In this document: piece after piece, positions 1 through 8,878 of the stretch
Position numbering within the stretch: position 1 is the stretch's first letter
Layout: each line of letters begins with the position of its first letter
Assembly (NCBI RefSeq): GCF_001553785.1
Contig: NZ_LOJP01000001.1
Location: 3,830,929-3,894,928 of the forward strand
DNA length: 64,000 nucleotides
Direction: 5' to 3'
Origin: Actinoplanes sp. TFC3
GTDB taxonomy: Bacteria > Actinomycetota > Actinomycetes > Mycobacteriales > Micromonosporaceae
Translations under genes and position numbers: made by a program
Notes under the pieces: model-generated
The model's database searches: none
Seen by the model: only the letters and a program-made list of their open reading frames with translations
What the model was told of the DNA's origin: nothing

Positions 1-2
1 TC

Positions 3-317
3 TGGAGCGACAACCCCCCGCCCTCCTTCGCCGGCTGGCTGCAGGCGAACCCCCGCCCCGAAGCGACCATCGCCCAAGTGGCCGACCACATCGACCACAT
101 CCGCAAGGTAGCAGGTGTTGACTGTGTCGGCCTCGGCGGCGACTACGACGGCTGCGAGCGGCTGCCTGTCGGGCTTGAGGACGTGTCGGGGTACCCGCGC
201 CTGTTGGCGGAATTGGCAACGCGTGGCTGGTCGGTCGAGGAATTGGCCAAGTTGACGGGTCGTAACGTGCTACGGGTTTTGCGGGCTGCCGAGGAGCATG
301 CGGGGGAAGCGTTCTAG
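3..317 (+). CDS. Membrane dipeptidase (peptidase M19) family, C-terminal part
   Basis: The reading frame is open from the left edge of the window, so only about 104 C-terminal residues are present. It contains VGLGGDYDG, which corresponds to the conserved GSDFDG segment of zinc-dependent renal/membrane dipeptidases, and it ends with the family's usual helix around [15 protein letters not shown]19 enzymes hydrolyse dipeptides, often containing D-residues, with a binuclear zinc centre in a TIM barrel. The catalytic histidines would lie upstream of the window. The family call rests on this tail alone, but the two motifs are characteristic. Confidence 0.8.
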   Translation, partial: WSDNPPPSFAGWLQANPRPEATIAQVADHIDHIRKVAGVDCVGLGGDYDGCERLPVGLEDVSGYPRLLAELATRGWSVEELAKLTGRNVLRVLRAAEEHAGEAF

Positions 318-486
318 GCAGTTCGCTTCAGCGCCTGCGCCCTCAGTTCTTCTACCGCGCGTCTCTACTCGCACCGCCGCCTTGAGCGCCCCGCGCCCGC
401 GATTCCTCTCCCGCGCATCTTTCGCTTGGTGAAGCAGGTTCAGCTCCTTCCGCTACCTTCCCCGCGTTGCAGGCCGGGTGCGCGGC

Positions 487-1170
487 TCAGGCGAGGCCCG
501 CGTCGTGAACGAGGAGGGCGATCTGGACGCGGTTGTTTAGGTCGAGTTTCACCAGCAGGCGGGAGACGTGGGCCTTGACCGTGGCCACGCTCATGTAGAG
601 GTCGGCGGATACCTCTGCGTTGGACTTGCCTTGGGCGACTGCCAGGGCCACGTCGCGTTCTCGCTCGCTGAGCACGCCCAGCCGGGCGAGGGCTTCCCGC
701 CTGCCGGGGGTGCGATCGGCGGCGGGCGCGTTCGGGCCGACGGGTGCAGCCACGTGGGCGATGAGCCGGCGTGTCACCGTCGGCGAGAGAATTGCTTCCC
801 CGGCCGCCACCTTGCGTACGGCATGCAGGATCTCCCTTGGCGGGGTGTCCTTGAGCAGGAACCCGCTCGCCCCGGCCCGCAGGGCCCGCAGCACGAACTC
901 GTCGGCGTCGAACGTGGTCAGCACGATGATCTCGGGAGCATGAGCCCGGCTCCGCAGCGCTTCCGTCGCCGCCAAACCGTCGACGCGCGGCATCCGGATG
1001 TCCATGAGCACGACGTCCGGCCCGTGAGCCGCCACCGCCGCAGGCACCCCGGAACCATCCGCGGCCTCACCGACCACCGCGATGTCGTCGGCTCCCGACA
1101 GAATCATGGCAAGCCCGGCCCGCACCAGCGCATCGTCATCCACAATCAGCACCTTGATCGTCCCGCTCAA
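487..1170 (-). CDS. NarL/FixJ-type response regulator
   Basis: Two-domain transcription factor of about 227 residues. The receiver starts at KVLIVDDDALVR and has the phospho-acceptor Asp in VVLMDIRMP and the conserved Thr/Lys switch positions (VLTTFD, LLKD). The C-terminus is a LuxR helix-turn-helix (LSERERDVALAVAQGKSN, VATVKAHVSRLL). I chose the TTG at 1170 because GGAG lies 8 nt upstream and it begins just before the receiver; ATG at 1200 or 1272 are alternatives. It lies downstream of and co-directional with the histidine kinase ending at 1461, its probable partner. The pair is divergent from an ABC exporter that it probably controls (inference). Confidence 0.9.
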   Translation of the reverse strand: MSGTIKVLIVDDDALVRAGLAMILSGADDIAVVGEAADGSGVPAAVAAHGPDVVLMDIRMPRVDGLAATEALRSRAHAPEIIVLTTFDADEFVLRALRAGASGFLLKDTPPREILHAVRKVAAGEAILSPTVTRRLIAHVAAPVGPNAPAADRTPGRREALARLGVLSERERDVALAVAQGKSNAEVSADLYMSVATVKAHVSRLLVKLDLNNRVQIALLVHDAGLA

Positions 1171-1365
1171 CGCGCCGTCTCCGGCTCCCCGGCCACCCAT
1201 CTCGGCGGACTCGTCCCCCACACCTCCGACAACCACGTGCTCACCGCCGTCCTCGTCCCATCCTGTGCGCACTCATCCGACGCCCTTGACCGCTTACCCC
1301 CACCACCTATTTCACCGCTGACCTCGCCGCTAACCCCGCCGCGAGGATCCGCCAGCGGAGGTGAA

Positions 1366-1490
1366 CGTGGCAGCCCGGCCGCCCGTTGAGGTAGGAATAG
1401 CCGGCCTTTACGCGGGCCGTGGCAGTCAGGCCACCCGTTCAGGCAAGAGCAGCCGAGCGGCTACTCGGGCCATGGCAGCCAGGCTGCGAG
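1366..1490. repeat. Imperfect tandem repeat, 52-53 bp period, reiterating the kinase 3' end
   Basis: Units begin at 1366 (cgtggcag), 1418 (cgtggcag) and 1471 (catggcag). The third unit is the last codons and stop of the histidine kinase gene; the other two are degenerate copies of that stop region lying in the gap before the response regulator gene. Units one and two look about 70-75 % identical by eye. This accounts for the unusually long kinase-regulator gap. Confidence 0.65.
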
Positions 1491-2729
1491 GACGAAATTT
1501 CCGTGGGGGTCGCGGCCATGCCTGAGGCGGCCGCCCGCGAGGGTGGCGCGTTCGGCGAGACCGATGAGCCCGGTTCCCGTACCCGGAATGGTGATGCCTG
1601 GACCTCCGATCGGAGCAGGATTGCGTACGGTGATGGTCAGGCCGTCGCCCGCTGCTCCGCCCACGGCGACCTTCACCGTAGTGCCGGGCGCGTGTTTGCG
1701 AGCGTTGGTCAGACCTTCCTGGACGATGCGGTAGGCCGTGCGGCCGGTGCCTTCCGGCATCGCCTCGTCGTCGTTCACCTCAAGGTCGAGGCGGACCTTC
1801 ACGCCGGCCGCCTGGGACTCCGCCGCCAGTGAGGGCAGTTCCCGCAGCGTGGGCTGGGGTCTCTCGGGTGCGCCGTCGCCGGTCGGCTCCCGCAGTACGC
1901 TGATCACCTCCCGTAGATCCTGCAGCGCCAGGTGGGCGCTTGCCCTGATCACTGCTGCGGCACTGGCCACGTCGCTGGGAGGCGCATTCGGTTTGATCTC
2001 CAGCGCGCCGGCGTGCAGGCTCAGCAGGGAGATGCGGTGAGCGAGCACGTCGTGCATCTCGCGGGCGATGCGGTTACGTTCGACGGTTCGCGCCTGTGCC
2101 ACGCGGAGCTGCTGCTCGGATTCGGCACGCTCGGCGCGATCGCGCAGGGACAGGACCAGCTCGCGCCGGGAGCGGACCGTCATGCCCCCCAGCTGCACCA
2201 TGATCGCTATGCCCATGCTCAAGGACCACGACTCGAAGTAGCCCGATTCGGTTTCCGGTCGCAAGAGGCCGAACACCGCTGTGGACACCGCGTTGCCGGC
2301 CATCACCCACATGACCGTCGCGAACCGGCGGTGCACGGCAACCGTGAACAGGATGATCAGCGCTGCGGCCGAGCTGGCGAGGGATCCGATGCCCACAACC
2401 ATGGCCGCGATCGCAAGATGTACCGGCCATCGCCGGCGCCACCACAGCGCGATGCACAGCAGCGTACCGGCGGCGACATCGGCCCACGACAGCCACCGCG
2501 GTATATCGGCGAACTGACTGACGATGGTGGGCTGTGCACGCAGTAGATCGTCGGTGAAGGCCACAACCCAGCCGATGCCCACCATGAAGCAGAGCACGTC
2601 GATCATCCAGTCGCGCAGGGTGCGCGGCCGGCCGAGGTTGTCCGATTCCTCCTGCAGCACGGCAGGGAGAAGGAAGCTGTATCTGGACAGCTCCGCCGAA
2701 TCTTGTGCTGTTTCCCCCATGGCGGCCAT
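1461..2729 (-). CDS. Two-component sensor histidine kinase, HisKA_3 (NarX/DesK-like)
   Basis: About 422 residues. Roughly five hydrophobic helices in the first half (for example VLCFMVGIGWVVAF and AALIILFTVAV) are followed by a dimerisation/phospho-acceptor helix with ERNRIAREMHDVLAHR, whose His is the phosphorylation site. A HATPase_c domain follows with its N box (YRIVQEGLTNARKHA) and G box (GTGTGLIGLAERA). There is no extracellular sensor domain, so the signal is probably sensed in or near the membrane. The ATG at 2729 is preferred; 2720 is possible and a TTG at 2765 is less likely. It is divergent from the ABC transporter at 2853 with 123 bp between them, a usual layout for self-contained detoxification modules. 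Confidence 0.92.
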   Translation of the reverse strand: MAAMGETAQDSAELSRYSFLLPAVLQEESDNLGRPRTLRDWMIDVLCFMVGIGWVVAFTDDLLRAQPTIVSQFADIPRWLSWADVAAGTLLCIALWWRRRWPVHLAIAAMVVGIGSLASSAAALIILFTVAVHRRFATVMWVMAGNAVSTAVFGLLRPETESGYFESWSLSMGIAIMVQLGGMTVRSRRELVLSLRDRAERAESEQQLRVAQARTVERNRIAREMHDVLAHRISLLSLHAGALEIKPNAPPSDVASAAAVIRASAHLALQDLREVISVLREPTGDGAPERPQPTLRELPSLAAESQAAGVKVRLDLEVNDDEAMPEGTGRTAYRIVQEGLTNARKHAPGTTVKVAVGGAAGDGLTITVRNPAPIGGPGITIPGTGTGLIGLAERATLAGGRLRHGRDPHGNFVLAAWLPWPE

Positions 2730-2852
2730 GGTAGGTCGGTGCGGCGCCGAGCCGGTAGAAACCAAAGTCGATGGTTTTCATAGACCAAGGTTCAGCCGGG
2801 AAAGACTTCTGGCCGTCGCGGCGGGCGTCTCGGCCCGGCCAGGCTGTGACGC

Positions 2853-3752
2853 ATGATTTCCGTTGACCACCTGAGCAAACGGTACGGAGCCCATCCGGCC
2901 GTCAACGATGTCTCCTTCACCTGCGAGCCCGGCACGGTGACCGGCTTCCTGGGTCCCAACGGCGCCGGTAAGAGCACCACGATGCGCATGATCTGCGGGC
3001 TGACTGCGCCCACGTCGGGCACCGCCACCGTTGACGGGCGGCCTTACCGGCGGATGGGGAACCCGGGACGACGAATCGGGGTGCTGCTCGACGCGTCCGC
3101 TCAGCACTCGGGACGTACAGGAAAAGAGGTCCTGACGGTTGCCGCCATGACGCTGGGCATCGACCGGCGCAAGGTCGACGAGAGCCTCGAGCGCGTGGGG
3201 TTGAACAGGACCGCAGCCAAACGGCGGGTCAAGGCGTATTCGCTCGGCATGCGTCAACGGCTCGGGCTGGCCTACGCGCTGCTCGGCGATCCGGGCATCC
3301 TCATCCTCGACGAGCCGGCGAACGGCCTGGATCCCGAGGGCATCTTCTGGATGCGCGGGCTGCTGCGCGACTTCGCGGACGCGGGCGGGACCGTTCTGCT
3401 CTCCTCCCACCTGCTGCGCGAGGTGGAGGCGGTGGCGGACCGGCTGGTCGTCATCGGTGGCGGCCGCATCGTGGCGCAGGGCGCCAAGGCCGAGCTGCTT
3501 GCGGCCTCGGGCACGGTTGTCCGCGCGTTGGACATGCCGGCGCTGCACACGGTGCTCTCACGCATCGGCCTGACCGCGACGAAGACGACCGACGGGGGCG
3601 TCGTCGTTCAGGCCGATGCCGAGGCCATCGGGCGAGCCGCCGCCGATGCCGGCCTTGTTCTGCTGGAGCTGCGCCCGGCCGGCAGCGGCGGGCTGGAACA
3701 GATGTTCTTGACGTTGACCGCCGGCGACTCGGTGAAGGAGTCCGTTCGATGA
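2853..3752 (+). CDS. ABC transporter ATP-binding protein (ABC-2/BcrA type)
   Basis: A 299-residue nucleotide-binding subunit. It shows Walker A GPNGAGKST near residue 38, an ABC signature variant YSLGMRQRLGLA, Walker B ILILDEPANGLDP and the switch histidine in LLSSHLLREV. The extended C-terminal part after VVIGGGRIVAQG is typical of drug- and lantibiotic-type exporters (CcmA/BcrA family). Its stop overlaps the permease start by four bases (ATGA at 3749), so the two are translationally coupled. With the divergent two-component system it probably forms a sensing and efflux module; the substrate cannot be read from sequence. Confidence 0.93.
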   Translation: MISVDHLSKRYGAHPAVNDVSFTCEPGTVTGFLGPNGAGKSTTMRMICGLTAPTSGTATVDGRPYRRMGNPGRRIGVLLDASAQHSGRTGKEVLTVAAMTLGIDRRKVDESLERVGLNRTAAKRRVKAYSLGMRQRLGLAYALLGDPGILILDEPANGLDPEGIFWMRGLLRDFADAGGTVLLSSHLLREVEAVADRLVVIGGGRIVAQGAKAELLAASGTVVRALDMPALHTVLSRIGLTATKTTDGGVVVQADAEAIGRAAADAGLVLLELRPAGSGGLEQMFLTLTAGDSVKESVR

Positions 3753-4552
3753 CCACGGTGCAGAACCCGCCTGTCAGCCGTCCCGGTATCGCACCGAGCG
3801 GCCCGGCCGTGCCCATGGGCAGGACCTCGATGATCACGTTGACGCGGGTGGAGCTGCGCAAGCTCGCCGACACCCGTTCGGGCCTGTGGTTGCTGCTGGT
3901 GATCGGGGTGGCCGCCGCCGGCACTGCCGCGATCCTGCTCAGCGCCGCGCCGGCGCAGGAGCAGAACTTCCGCGAGCTCTTCTCGTTCGGCATGCTGCCC
4001 GCCAGCGTGCTACTACCCGTGCTGGGCATTTTGTCGATGACCAGCGAGTGGTCCCAACGCACGGCGCTGACGACGTTCACGCTCGTGCCGGAGCGCGGTC
4101 GGGTGATCGCGGCGAAGCTGCTGGCGTGCGTGCTCATCGCCGTGGCGGCAACGGTGGCTGCCGCTGCGCTGTCCGCCGTCGCGAACCTGATCGCCATGGG
4201 CATCGGGGGCGACGGAAGCTGGCACATCACCGCGGATCAGGTCGGCCGGATGCTGGTCAACGAGGTGGTCTACGTGCTGATGGGCGCCGGCTTCGGTGCT
4301 CTGCTGATGAATTCGCCGCTGGCGATCGTGCTGTTCTTCGCCATCCCGACGGCGTGGTCGGTGCTCGGTGAGATGGTGAAGCCGCTGCGCACGGCAGCCG
4401 GGTGGATCGACATCAACATGACGTCGACGCCGCTGAGCGAGGCGACGATGAGCGGCGGCGAGTGGGCCCGGTTAGCGGCTTCGGTCGCACTCTGGGTCGT
4501 GGTACCGCTGGTGCTGGGGACGGTCCGGGTGCTGCGCCGGGAGGTGTCCTGA
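3749..4552 (+). CDS. ABC-2 type transporter permease
   Basis: A 267-residue membrane subunit with about six hydrophobic segments (for example LWLLLVIGVAAAGTAAILL, ASVLLPVLGILSM, LAIVLFFAIPTAW). The N-terminus carries the VELRKLADTRSGLWLLLV signature common in ABC-2 permeases of actinomycetes. The ATGA overlap with the ATPase gene fixes the start. It would form the membrane channel of the exporter with the upstream ATPase, presumably as a homodimer. The first 25 residues are proline-rich and probably cytoplasmic. The substrate is unknown. Confidence 0.88.
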   Translation: MTTVQNPPVSRPGIAPSGPAVPMGRTSMITLTRVELRKLADTRSGLWLLLVIGVAAAGTAAILLSAAPAQEQNFRELFSFGMLPASVLLPVLGILSMTSEWSQRTALTTFTLVPERGRVIAAKLLACVLIAVAATVAAAALSAVANLIAMGIGGDGSWHITADQVGRMLVNEVVYVLMGAGFGALLMNSPLAIVLFFAIPTAWSVLGEMVKPLRTAAGWIDINMTSTPLSEATMSGGEWARLAASVALWVVVPLVLGTVRVLRREVS

Positions 4553-4709
4553 TCTGACGGGTGCGCGGTCGGACGCCGCCCAGGCGGTACAGCGGGGTGC
4601 TCACCGGCCAGGCAGTCGCACCACGGCAGCCGGAGTGCTTGCCGAGACGACCGGGCGGCGACGGCGATCGCGGTCGCTGCGATCGCCTCGCTGGGGCTAC
4701 GCTGACGGT

Positions 4710-4976
4710 ATGCCGATCGGAGCCCAGCCGTCCGGCCGCCGGGGAACGGTCGGTGAGCCGTACAGCCCCTTGAACCTCCGCCTTGTCCTTGCCCTGTTCG
4801 GGTTTGTCATCTGCACGGTGTTGTCCGTGGTGCTGTTCCGGATGGGTTGGACGGTGCCGGGCTGGCTGCTCGCGGCGTGGGCGGCGGTGGCTGTCATCGA
4901 CATTGCGGTGATCCAGATGCGGCGGCGGGCACGCCGGCGCGACGAACACGGCGGCGATCACTCACTGTTCGAATAG
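4710..4976 (+). CDS. DUF6343-like small membrane protein
   Basis: An 88-residue protein from ATG 4710. It has a short polar N-terminus, a segment typical of DUF6343 (PYSPLNLRLVLALFGF) and two hydrophobic helices (VICTVLSVVLFRMGW; WLLAAWAAVAVIDIAVI), and it ends in an Arg-rich cytoplasmic tail. The fold and length match small two-helix membrane proteins widespread in Streptomyces and relatives, for which no function is known. An in-frame ATG at 4635 would add an unlikely Arg-rich extension. The family assignment is from memory of the family pattern, so it is moderate. Confidence 0.6.
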   Translation: MPIGAQPSGRRGTVGEPYSPLNLRLVLALFGFVICTVLSVVLFRMGWTVPGWLLAAWAAVAVIDIAVIQMRRRARRRDEHGGDHSLFE

Positions 4977-5100
4977 CGGCTGTGCAAGCAGGGCCGCACA
5001 GGCAGGCTGGACACGGGGGCGCCACAGCAGGTCGCCACACGGGGACAAGTAGCGGCGTCCTGACCCTTTTGACCGGTATATCCCTGTAGCGTCTCGTGCT

Positions 5101-7347
5101 GTGCGCGCCTACGTCCGCCCCAGCCTCGCCGCCGCGTTTTTGCTGCTGGCGCCCCTGACCCAGCCCGTCACCGCCGCCGCGGCGAGCCCCGCTGCCAAGC
5201 CACCGCAGACCGCCGGCGCTGATCCTTCCCGGTCCGCTGACACTGATCCTTCCCGGTCCGCTGACGCGAAGCCACCACGGGCCGCAAGCGCCGGTTCGTC
5301 ACGAGCTAACGACGCAAGGCTTTTACAGACTGCCGCCGCCAAGTCGTCGCGGGCCGTCGTAAACGACACCCGTGAGCCGTCGCGCCGGACGTACTCGACG
5401 AAGAGCCTTGGCCGTCGCCAGCCTGCCCTCGGGCGCCGGACCATGGACCCCTCCCCGACGCCGCCTACCGGCACGGTCCGGCAATGGCTCGGGCTCGACG
5501 ACGCGGCGGGCAGCCTCTACCGCAAGGACTACACGCTGCGCGCCGTCGGCGAACACATCGAGGTGTGGGTGGCCAACGATCTCGCGTTCCCGGCCGGCGA
5601 CTGCCGCCCGGCCAACTCCGTGACCGTCACCGACGCCCAGGTCGGCAGCCTGGTGCAGGAATTCGACACCACCATCTGGCCGCGCGAGACTGCCGCGTTC
5701 AGCACGCCGAAGGACCGCAACGGCACCGACCCACTGCTGTCCGGCGACTACACCGGCGACGGCGGCAAGACCGTCACGCTGGTCGACAACGTGCGCGACG
5801 ACAACTTCTACACCTTTCCGCAGGCGGCCACGTACATCGCGGGCTTCTTCTCCGCGCAGCTCAACGAGCTGGTCGATCGCAATGTCATGACCATCGACGC
5901 GTACGACTGGCAGCATCGCACCGGCGCCAACCCGCCCGACGAGCCCACCACCGACGTGTGCACCAGCCGCGCCGCCCGGCCCCGCATGTACGAGGGCACC
6001 TTCGCGCACGAGTGGCAGCATCTCCTGCAGTACTACACCGACCCCGGCGAGGATCTCTGGGTCAACGAGGGACTGTCGGACTACGCGCAGACCCTTGTCG
6101 GTTATGTCGACGGCAGCACCACGGTGTTCCATCCCGGAGCCGACACGCACCTGGCGTGTTTCCAGGGCTTCGCGGTGGTGAAGACAGGCTTCAACAGCAA
6201 CCCGCGCGACTGCGGCGGTGCGCAGAACTCGCTGAACCTGTGGAACGAGGGCGCGCCGGTCGAGGTGCTTGCCGACTACGGCAACGCGTACCAGTTCATG
6301 CTCTATCTGCGTGATCGCTTCGGTGCGGCAGCGCTGTCACGTCTGCACCGCGACGGGGCGCATCAAGGTCTAGCAGGAGTGCAGGCGGCTCTGGGCGACG
6401 GCGAGCGGCTGTACGGAGTGCTGCACGATTACCAGACCATGAACCTGGTCGACAAGCTTGTCGGCGACGACCCGGCCGGCCCCATGGCCGGCGTGCCCAA
6501 GGCGCGGGTGACCGCCTCGAACCTGCGAGCGACCGTCAACCTGGCCAACCCCGCGTCGTACGACTATCCGGGGGCCGCACCGAACGGCGCTGACTATGTG
6601 CGGCTGCGGGGCGCGGACGGGCAGTCACTGACCGGAGCGCAAGTGAAATCCGTACGGTTCCAGGGCGCCCGTACGCTACCGCCGCTGCCAATGACGTGGA
6701 CGGTGCGTGACGGGGCACTGTGGTCCGGCGACGGCAACTCGGTGGACGCCGCTGCGGTGCTGTCCGTCCAGGTGCCGAAGAAGAACCCCACCCTGGCGTT
6801 CCGCGCCCAGTACGGTGCCGAGGAAGGCTACGACTACGGGTACGTAACGGTGTCGGCCGACGGCGGGAAGACGTACACCGCGGTGGCCGGTGACCGTACG
6901 GTGCCGGGGCCGCTCGGACCGGGTGTCACGGGGCGTACGGCGGGCTTTGAAGCGCACAGTTACGACCTCTCGGCGTACGCGGGCAAGCGTGTTCTTCTGG
7001 GGTTGCGCTACGTCAGCGATGCCGTGGTGCACGAGGGCGGCTGGTTGATCGACGACGTGACGCTGGGCGGGCGGACGATCAGCGACGGCTCGACGGTGAA
7101 GGGGTTCAAGTCGCCGTCGCAGATCGTCCCGGTGGCCGTGCACGCGTGGAACGTGTGGCTGATCGGGCTCGATGACGCCGGGCGACGTGCTCGTCAGGTT
7201 CCGTTGACGCAGGTCAGCGCGCTGCGGTCGTACGGGAAAATCGTTGCTGTCGTTGCCTATGACGAGCCAACCGGCAAGCTGGAGCAGTACGCGCCTTATG
7301 TTCTGACGGTGAACGGGGTTGTTCAGCCGGGCGGCAGCAAGGCGTAG
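5101..7347 (+). CDS. Secreted zinc metalloprotease, immune-inhibitor-A/M6-like
   Basis: A 748-residue protein with a GTG start and a Sec signal peptide (LAAAFLLLAPLTQPVTAAAA). A low-complexity Ala/Ser/Pro pro-region follows, including an exact 21-bp duplication (5221 and 5245) encoding DPSRSAD twice. The catalytic core has the zinc motif HEWQH followed 15 residues later by a Glu in LWVNEGLSDYA, the likely third ligand. The C-terminal part from about residue 570 (YDYGYVTVSADGGKTY ... GGWLIDDVTLGG) is a jelly-roll accessory domain as found in immune-inhibitor-A and choice-of-anchor-J proteins. It is probably an exported exoprotease. Its 3' end overlaps the convergent cyclase gene by 25 bp. Confidence 0.8.
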   Translation: MRAYVRPSLAAAFLLLAPLTQPVTAAAASPAAKPPQTAGADPSRSADTDPSRSADAKPPRAASAGSSRANDARLLQTAAAKSSRAVVNDTREPSRRTYSTKSLGRRQPALGRRTMDPSPTPPTGTVRQWLGLDDAAGSLYRKDYTLRAVGEHIEVWVANDLAFPAGDCRPANSVTVTDAQVGSLVQEFDTTIWPRETAAFSTPKDRNGTDPLLSGDYTGDGGKTVTLVDNVRDDNFYTFPQAATYIAGFFSAQLNELVDRNVMTIDAYDWQHRTGANPPDEPTTDVCTSRAARPRMYEGTFAHEWQHLLQYYTDPGEDLWVNEGLSDYAQTLVGYVDGSTTVFHPGADTHLACFQGFAVVKTGFNSNPRDCGGAQNSLNLWNEGAPVEVLADYGNAYQFMLYLRDRFGAAALSRLHRDGAHQGLAGVQAALGDGERLYGVLHDYQTMNLVDKLVGDDPAGPMAGVPKARVTASNLRATVNLANPASYDYPGAAPNGADYVRLRGADGQSLTGAQVKSVRFQGARTLPPLPMTWTVRDGALWSGDGNSVDAAAVLSVQVPKKNPTLAFRAQYGAEEGYDYGYVTVSADGGKTYTAVAGDRTVPGPLGPGVTGRTAGFEAHSYDLSAYAGKRVLLGLRYVSDAVVHEGGWLIDDVTLGGRTISDGSTVKGFKSPSQIVPVAVHAWNVWLIGLDDAGRRARQVPLTQVSALRSYGKIVAVVAYDEPTGKLEQYAPYVLTVNGVVQPGGSKA

Positions 7348-8030
7348 ATCAGTGCCGGGGATCCGGAGCCCGCGCGGTTGAGCTGACCGCCGCACAGCAC
7401 GTGGGCTCCGGTTTCGGGCAGCGCGGCGAGGTTCGCGAGCACTTCCAAACTGATCCGGCGCTCGCGGTAGACCAGCTTCGAGACCTCATATGTGGTGTCG
7501 ATGCCGCGGTCGGGGCCGAAGGTGTCCGTGCCGGTGCCGCCGCGCCGGCCCAGCCGACCGGTATCGATCAGCCACCGCACCGCGCTCACGGCGAAGCCGG
7601 GCTGATGCATGACGCCGCGCTCGTCGTAGGCGTAGAACTGCCCGGTGCCCCACTTGGCGTCCCAGCCGGTCCAGAGGATGACGAACGACTCGTCCGGGAT
7701 GCGGCCGTGGCGGCTCTCCCACTCCTGCAGGTCAGCGGCGGACACGGCATGATCCGGATCCGCCGCGCACCGGTCGCGGACGTCGATCTTGACCGCCGGG
7801 CGGCACAGATCATCGACATCGAGGTCGTCAGCGAGCGCGGCGCCCGGCGTGAAGTGCCCGGGCGCGCCCCAATGCGTGCCGGTGTGCTCGCCGCCGCTGA
7901 CCTCGCGCAGGTAGAAGCCGTCGTCCTCGATCGTGGCCACCGTGCGTAACCGCGGCGCCGGGTCGCCCGGGTAAACGCAGACGGTGGCCGGATCGTTGAC
8001 GTGCGACAGCGCGGCCAGGCGCGGCCTCAC
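7323..8030 (-). CDS. Cyclase family protein (metal-dependent hydrolase, kynurenine-formamidase-like)
   Basis: A 235-residue protein carrying the signature HTGTHWGAPGHF, in which the histidines and Asp-like positions bind a metal ion in the cyclase/KynB fold, and YPGD near the N-terminus. Family members hydrolyse formamides, isatin or related cyclic amides; the substrate here cannot be assigned and there is no adjacent tryptophan-degradation gene. The GTG start at 8030 directly abuts the TAA of the dienelactone hydrolase gene, so the two are co-transcribed and probably translationally coupled. It converges with the protease gene. Confidence 0.85.
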   Translation of the reverse strand: MRPRLAALSHVNDPATVCVYPGDPAPRLRTVATIEDDGFYLREVSGGEHTGTHWGAPGHFTPGAALADDLDVDDLCRPAVKIDVRDRCAADPDHAVSAADLQEWESRHGRIPDESFVILWTGWDAKWGTGQFYAYDERGVMHQPGFAVSAVRWLIDTGRLGRRGGTGTDTFGPDRGIDTTYEVSKLVYRERRISLEVLANLAALPETGAHVLCGGQLNRAGSGSPALIYALLPPG

Positions 8031-8789
8031 TTACGCGAAGACCTCGTCGAGGAAGCCGGTCAGACGCTGCCAGCTGCGGGCATCGGCCTTGGGCCGGTAC
8101 GCGTCGACCTCGGGCAGCGTGAACGCGTGCGGGGCACCCGAGTAGCTGACGACCTCGAAGTCGACGTCCGCGGCCCGCAGCTCGTTCTCGTACGCCACGA
8201 CGGCCTCGTCAGGGACCACCGGGTCCGCCGCACCCGTCAGGATGAGCAGCGGTGCCTTGATCTGATCGGCGTCGCTGGGCTCGTGCACCGTGAGCGCGCC
8301 ATGGAAGGACACGGCTCCGCGCAGGGGCGCACCCGTGCGGGCGAATTCGAGCGCCGCCGAACCACCGAAGCAGTAACCGATGATCACGACGCGGTCGGGG
8401 TCGACTCGCGGGTCCGCGATCAGCTGCTCGTAACCGGCCTGCACACGCGCGCGGAACAGCTTGGTGTCGCCGTAGAACTTGTTTGCCTCAGCGGAGGCAG
8501 CCTCGAAACCCTCGGGGCGGATGCCGGCGCCGTAGACGTCGATGGCAAAGGCCGCATAGCCCAGCCGGGCCAGCATCTGAGCGCGCACCTTGGGATAGTC
8601 GCGCAGACCGGTCCAGTCGTGCACCACCAGCACCGCTGGGCGGCGTTCGGTGATGGCGGTGTCGTGCGCGAAGTAGCCCTCCAGGGCGGTGCCTTCATGC
8701 GTGTACCCGACGGTCTCGCCCTCTATCCGCGCCCCCGCACCGGCGGGAACGGAGTCGAGGAGAGCCTGATGCGCTGCGGAAAAAGTCAC
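8031..8789 (-). CDS. Dienelactone hydrolase family protein
   Basis: A 252-residue alpha/beta hydrolase. The nucleophile elbow GYCFGG has the Cys typical of dienelactone hydrolases in place of Ser; the acid Asp is in GAADPVVPDEA and the His in GAPHAF. Such enzymes open lactone or ester rings in aromatic catabolism, and many actinomycete members are general esterases of unknown substrate. It starts at GTG 8789 and is followed immediately by the cyclase gene, so a small catabolic operon of two hydrolases is likely. It is divergent from the MerR gene, with a perfect palindrome in the shared upstream region. Confidence 0.88.
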   Translation of the reverse strand: MTFSAAHQALLDSVPAGAGARIEGETVGYTHEGTALEGYFAHDTAITERRPAVLVVHDWTGLRDYPKVRAQMLARLGYAAFAIDVYGAGIRPEGFEAASAEANKFYGDTKLFRARVQAGYEQLIADPRVDPDRVVIIGYCFGGSAALEFARTGAPLRGAVSFHGALTVHEPSDADQIKAPLLILTGAADPVVPDEAVVAYENELRAADVDFEVVSYSGAPHAFTLPEVDAYRPKADARSWQRLTGFLDEVFA

Positions 8790-8848
8790 GACGAAAGGCT
8801 AGCGCGGAAGTCATGCCCGCTATCCGGACGTGCTGCGGAATTCACCTG

Positions 8849-8878
8849 TTGACACTGTCACGGTGACAGTGTCAGGAT
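8849..8878. promoter_or_regulatory. Perfect 25-bp palindrome overlapping a -35 box (probable MerR operator)
   Basis: Arms tgacactgtcac at 8850-8861 and gtgacagtgtca at 8863-8874 flank a single central g. The left end contains a consensus -35 hexamer TTGACA (8849-8854). A weak -10 caggat lies 18 bp further on at 8873-8878, right at the MerR start. Overlong spacers with an operator over the promoter are typical of MerR control, so autoregulation and possibly control of the divergent operon are likely. Confidence 0.7.

Noticed and set aside
318-486. Gap after the dipeptidase gene examined for an RNA gene or promoter
   Set aside because: No stable hairpin, tRNA features or promoter hexamers were seen.
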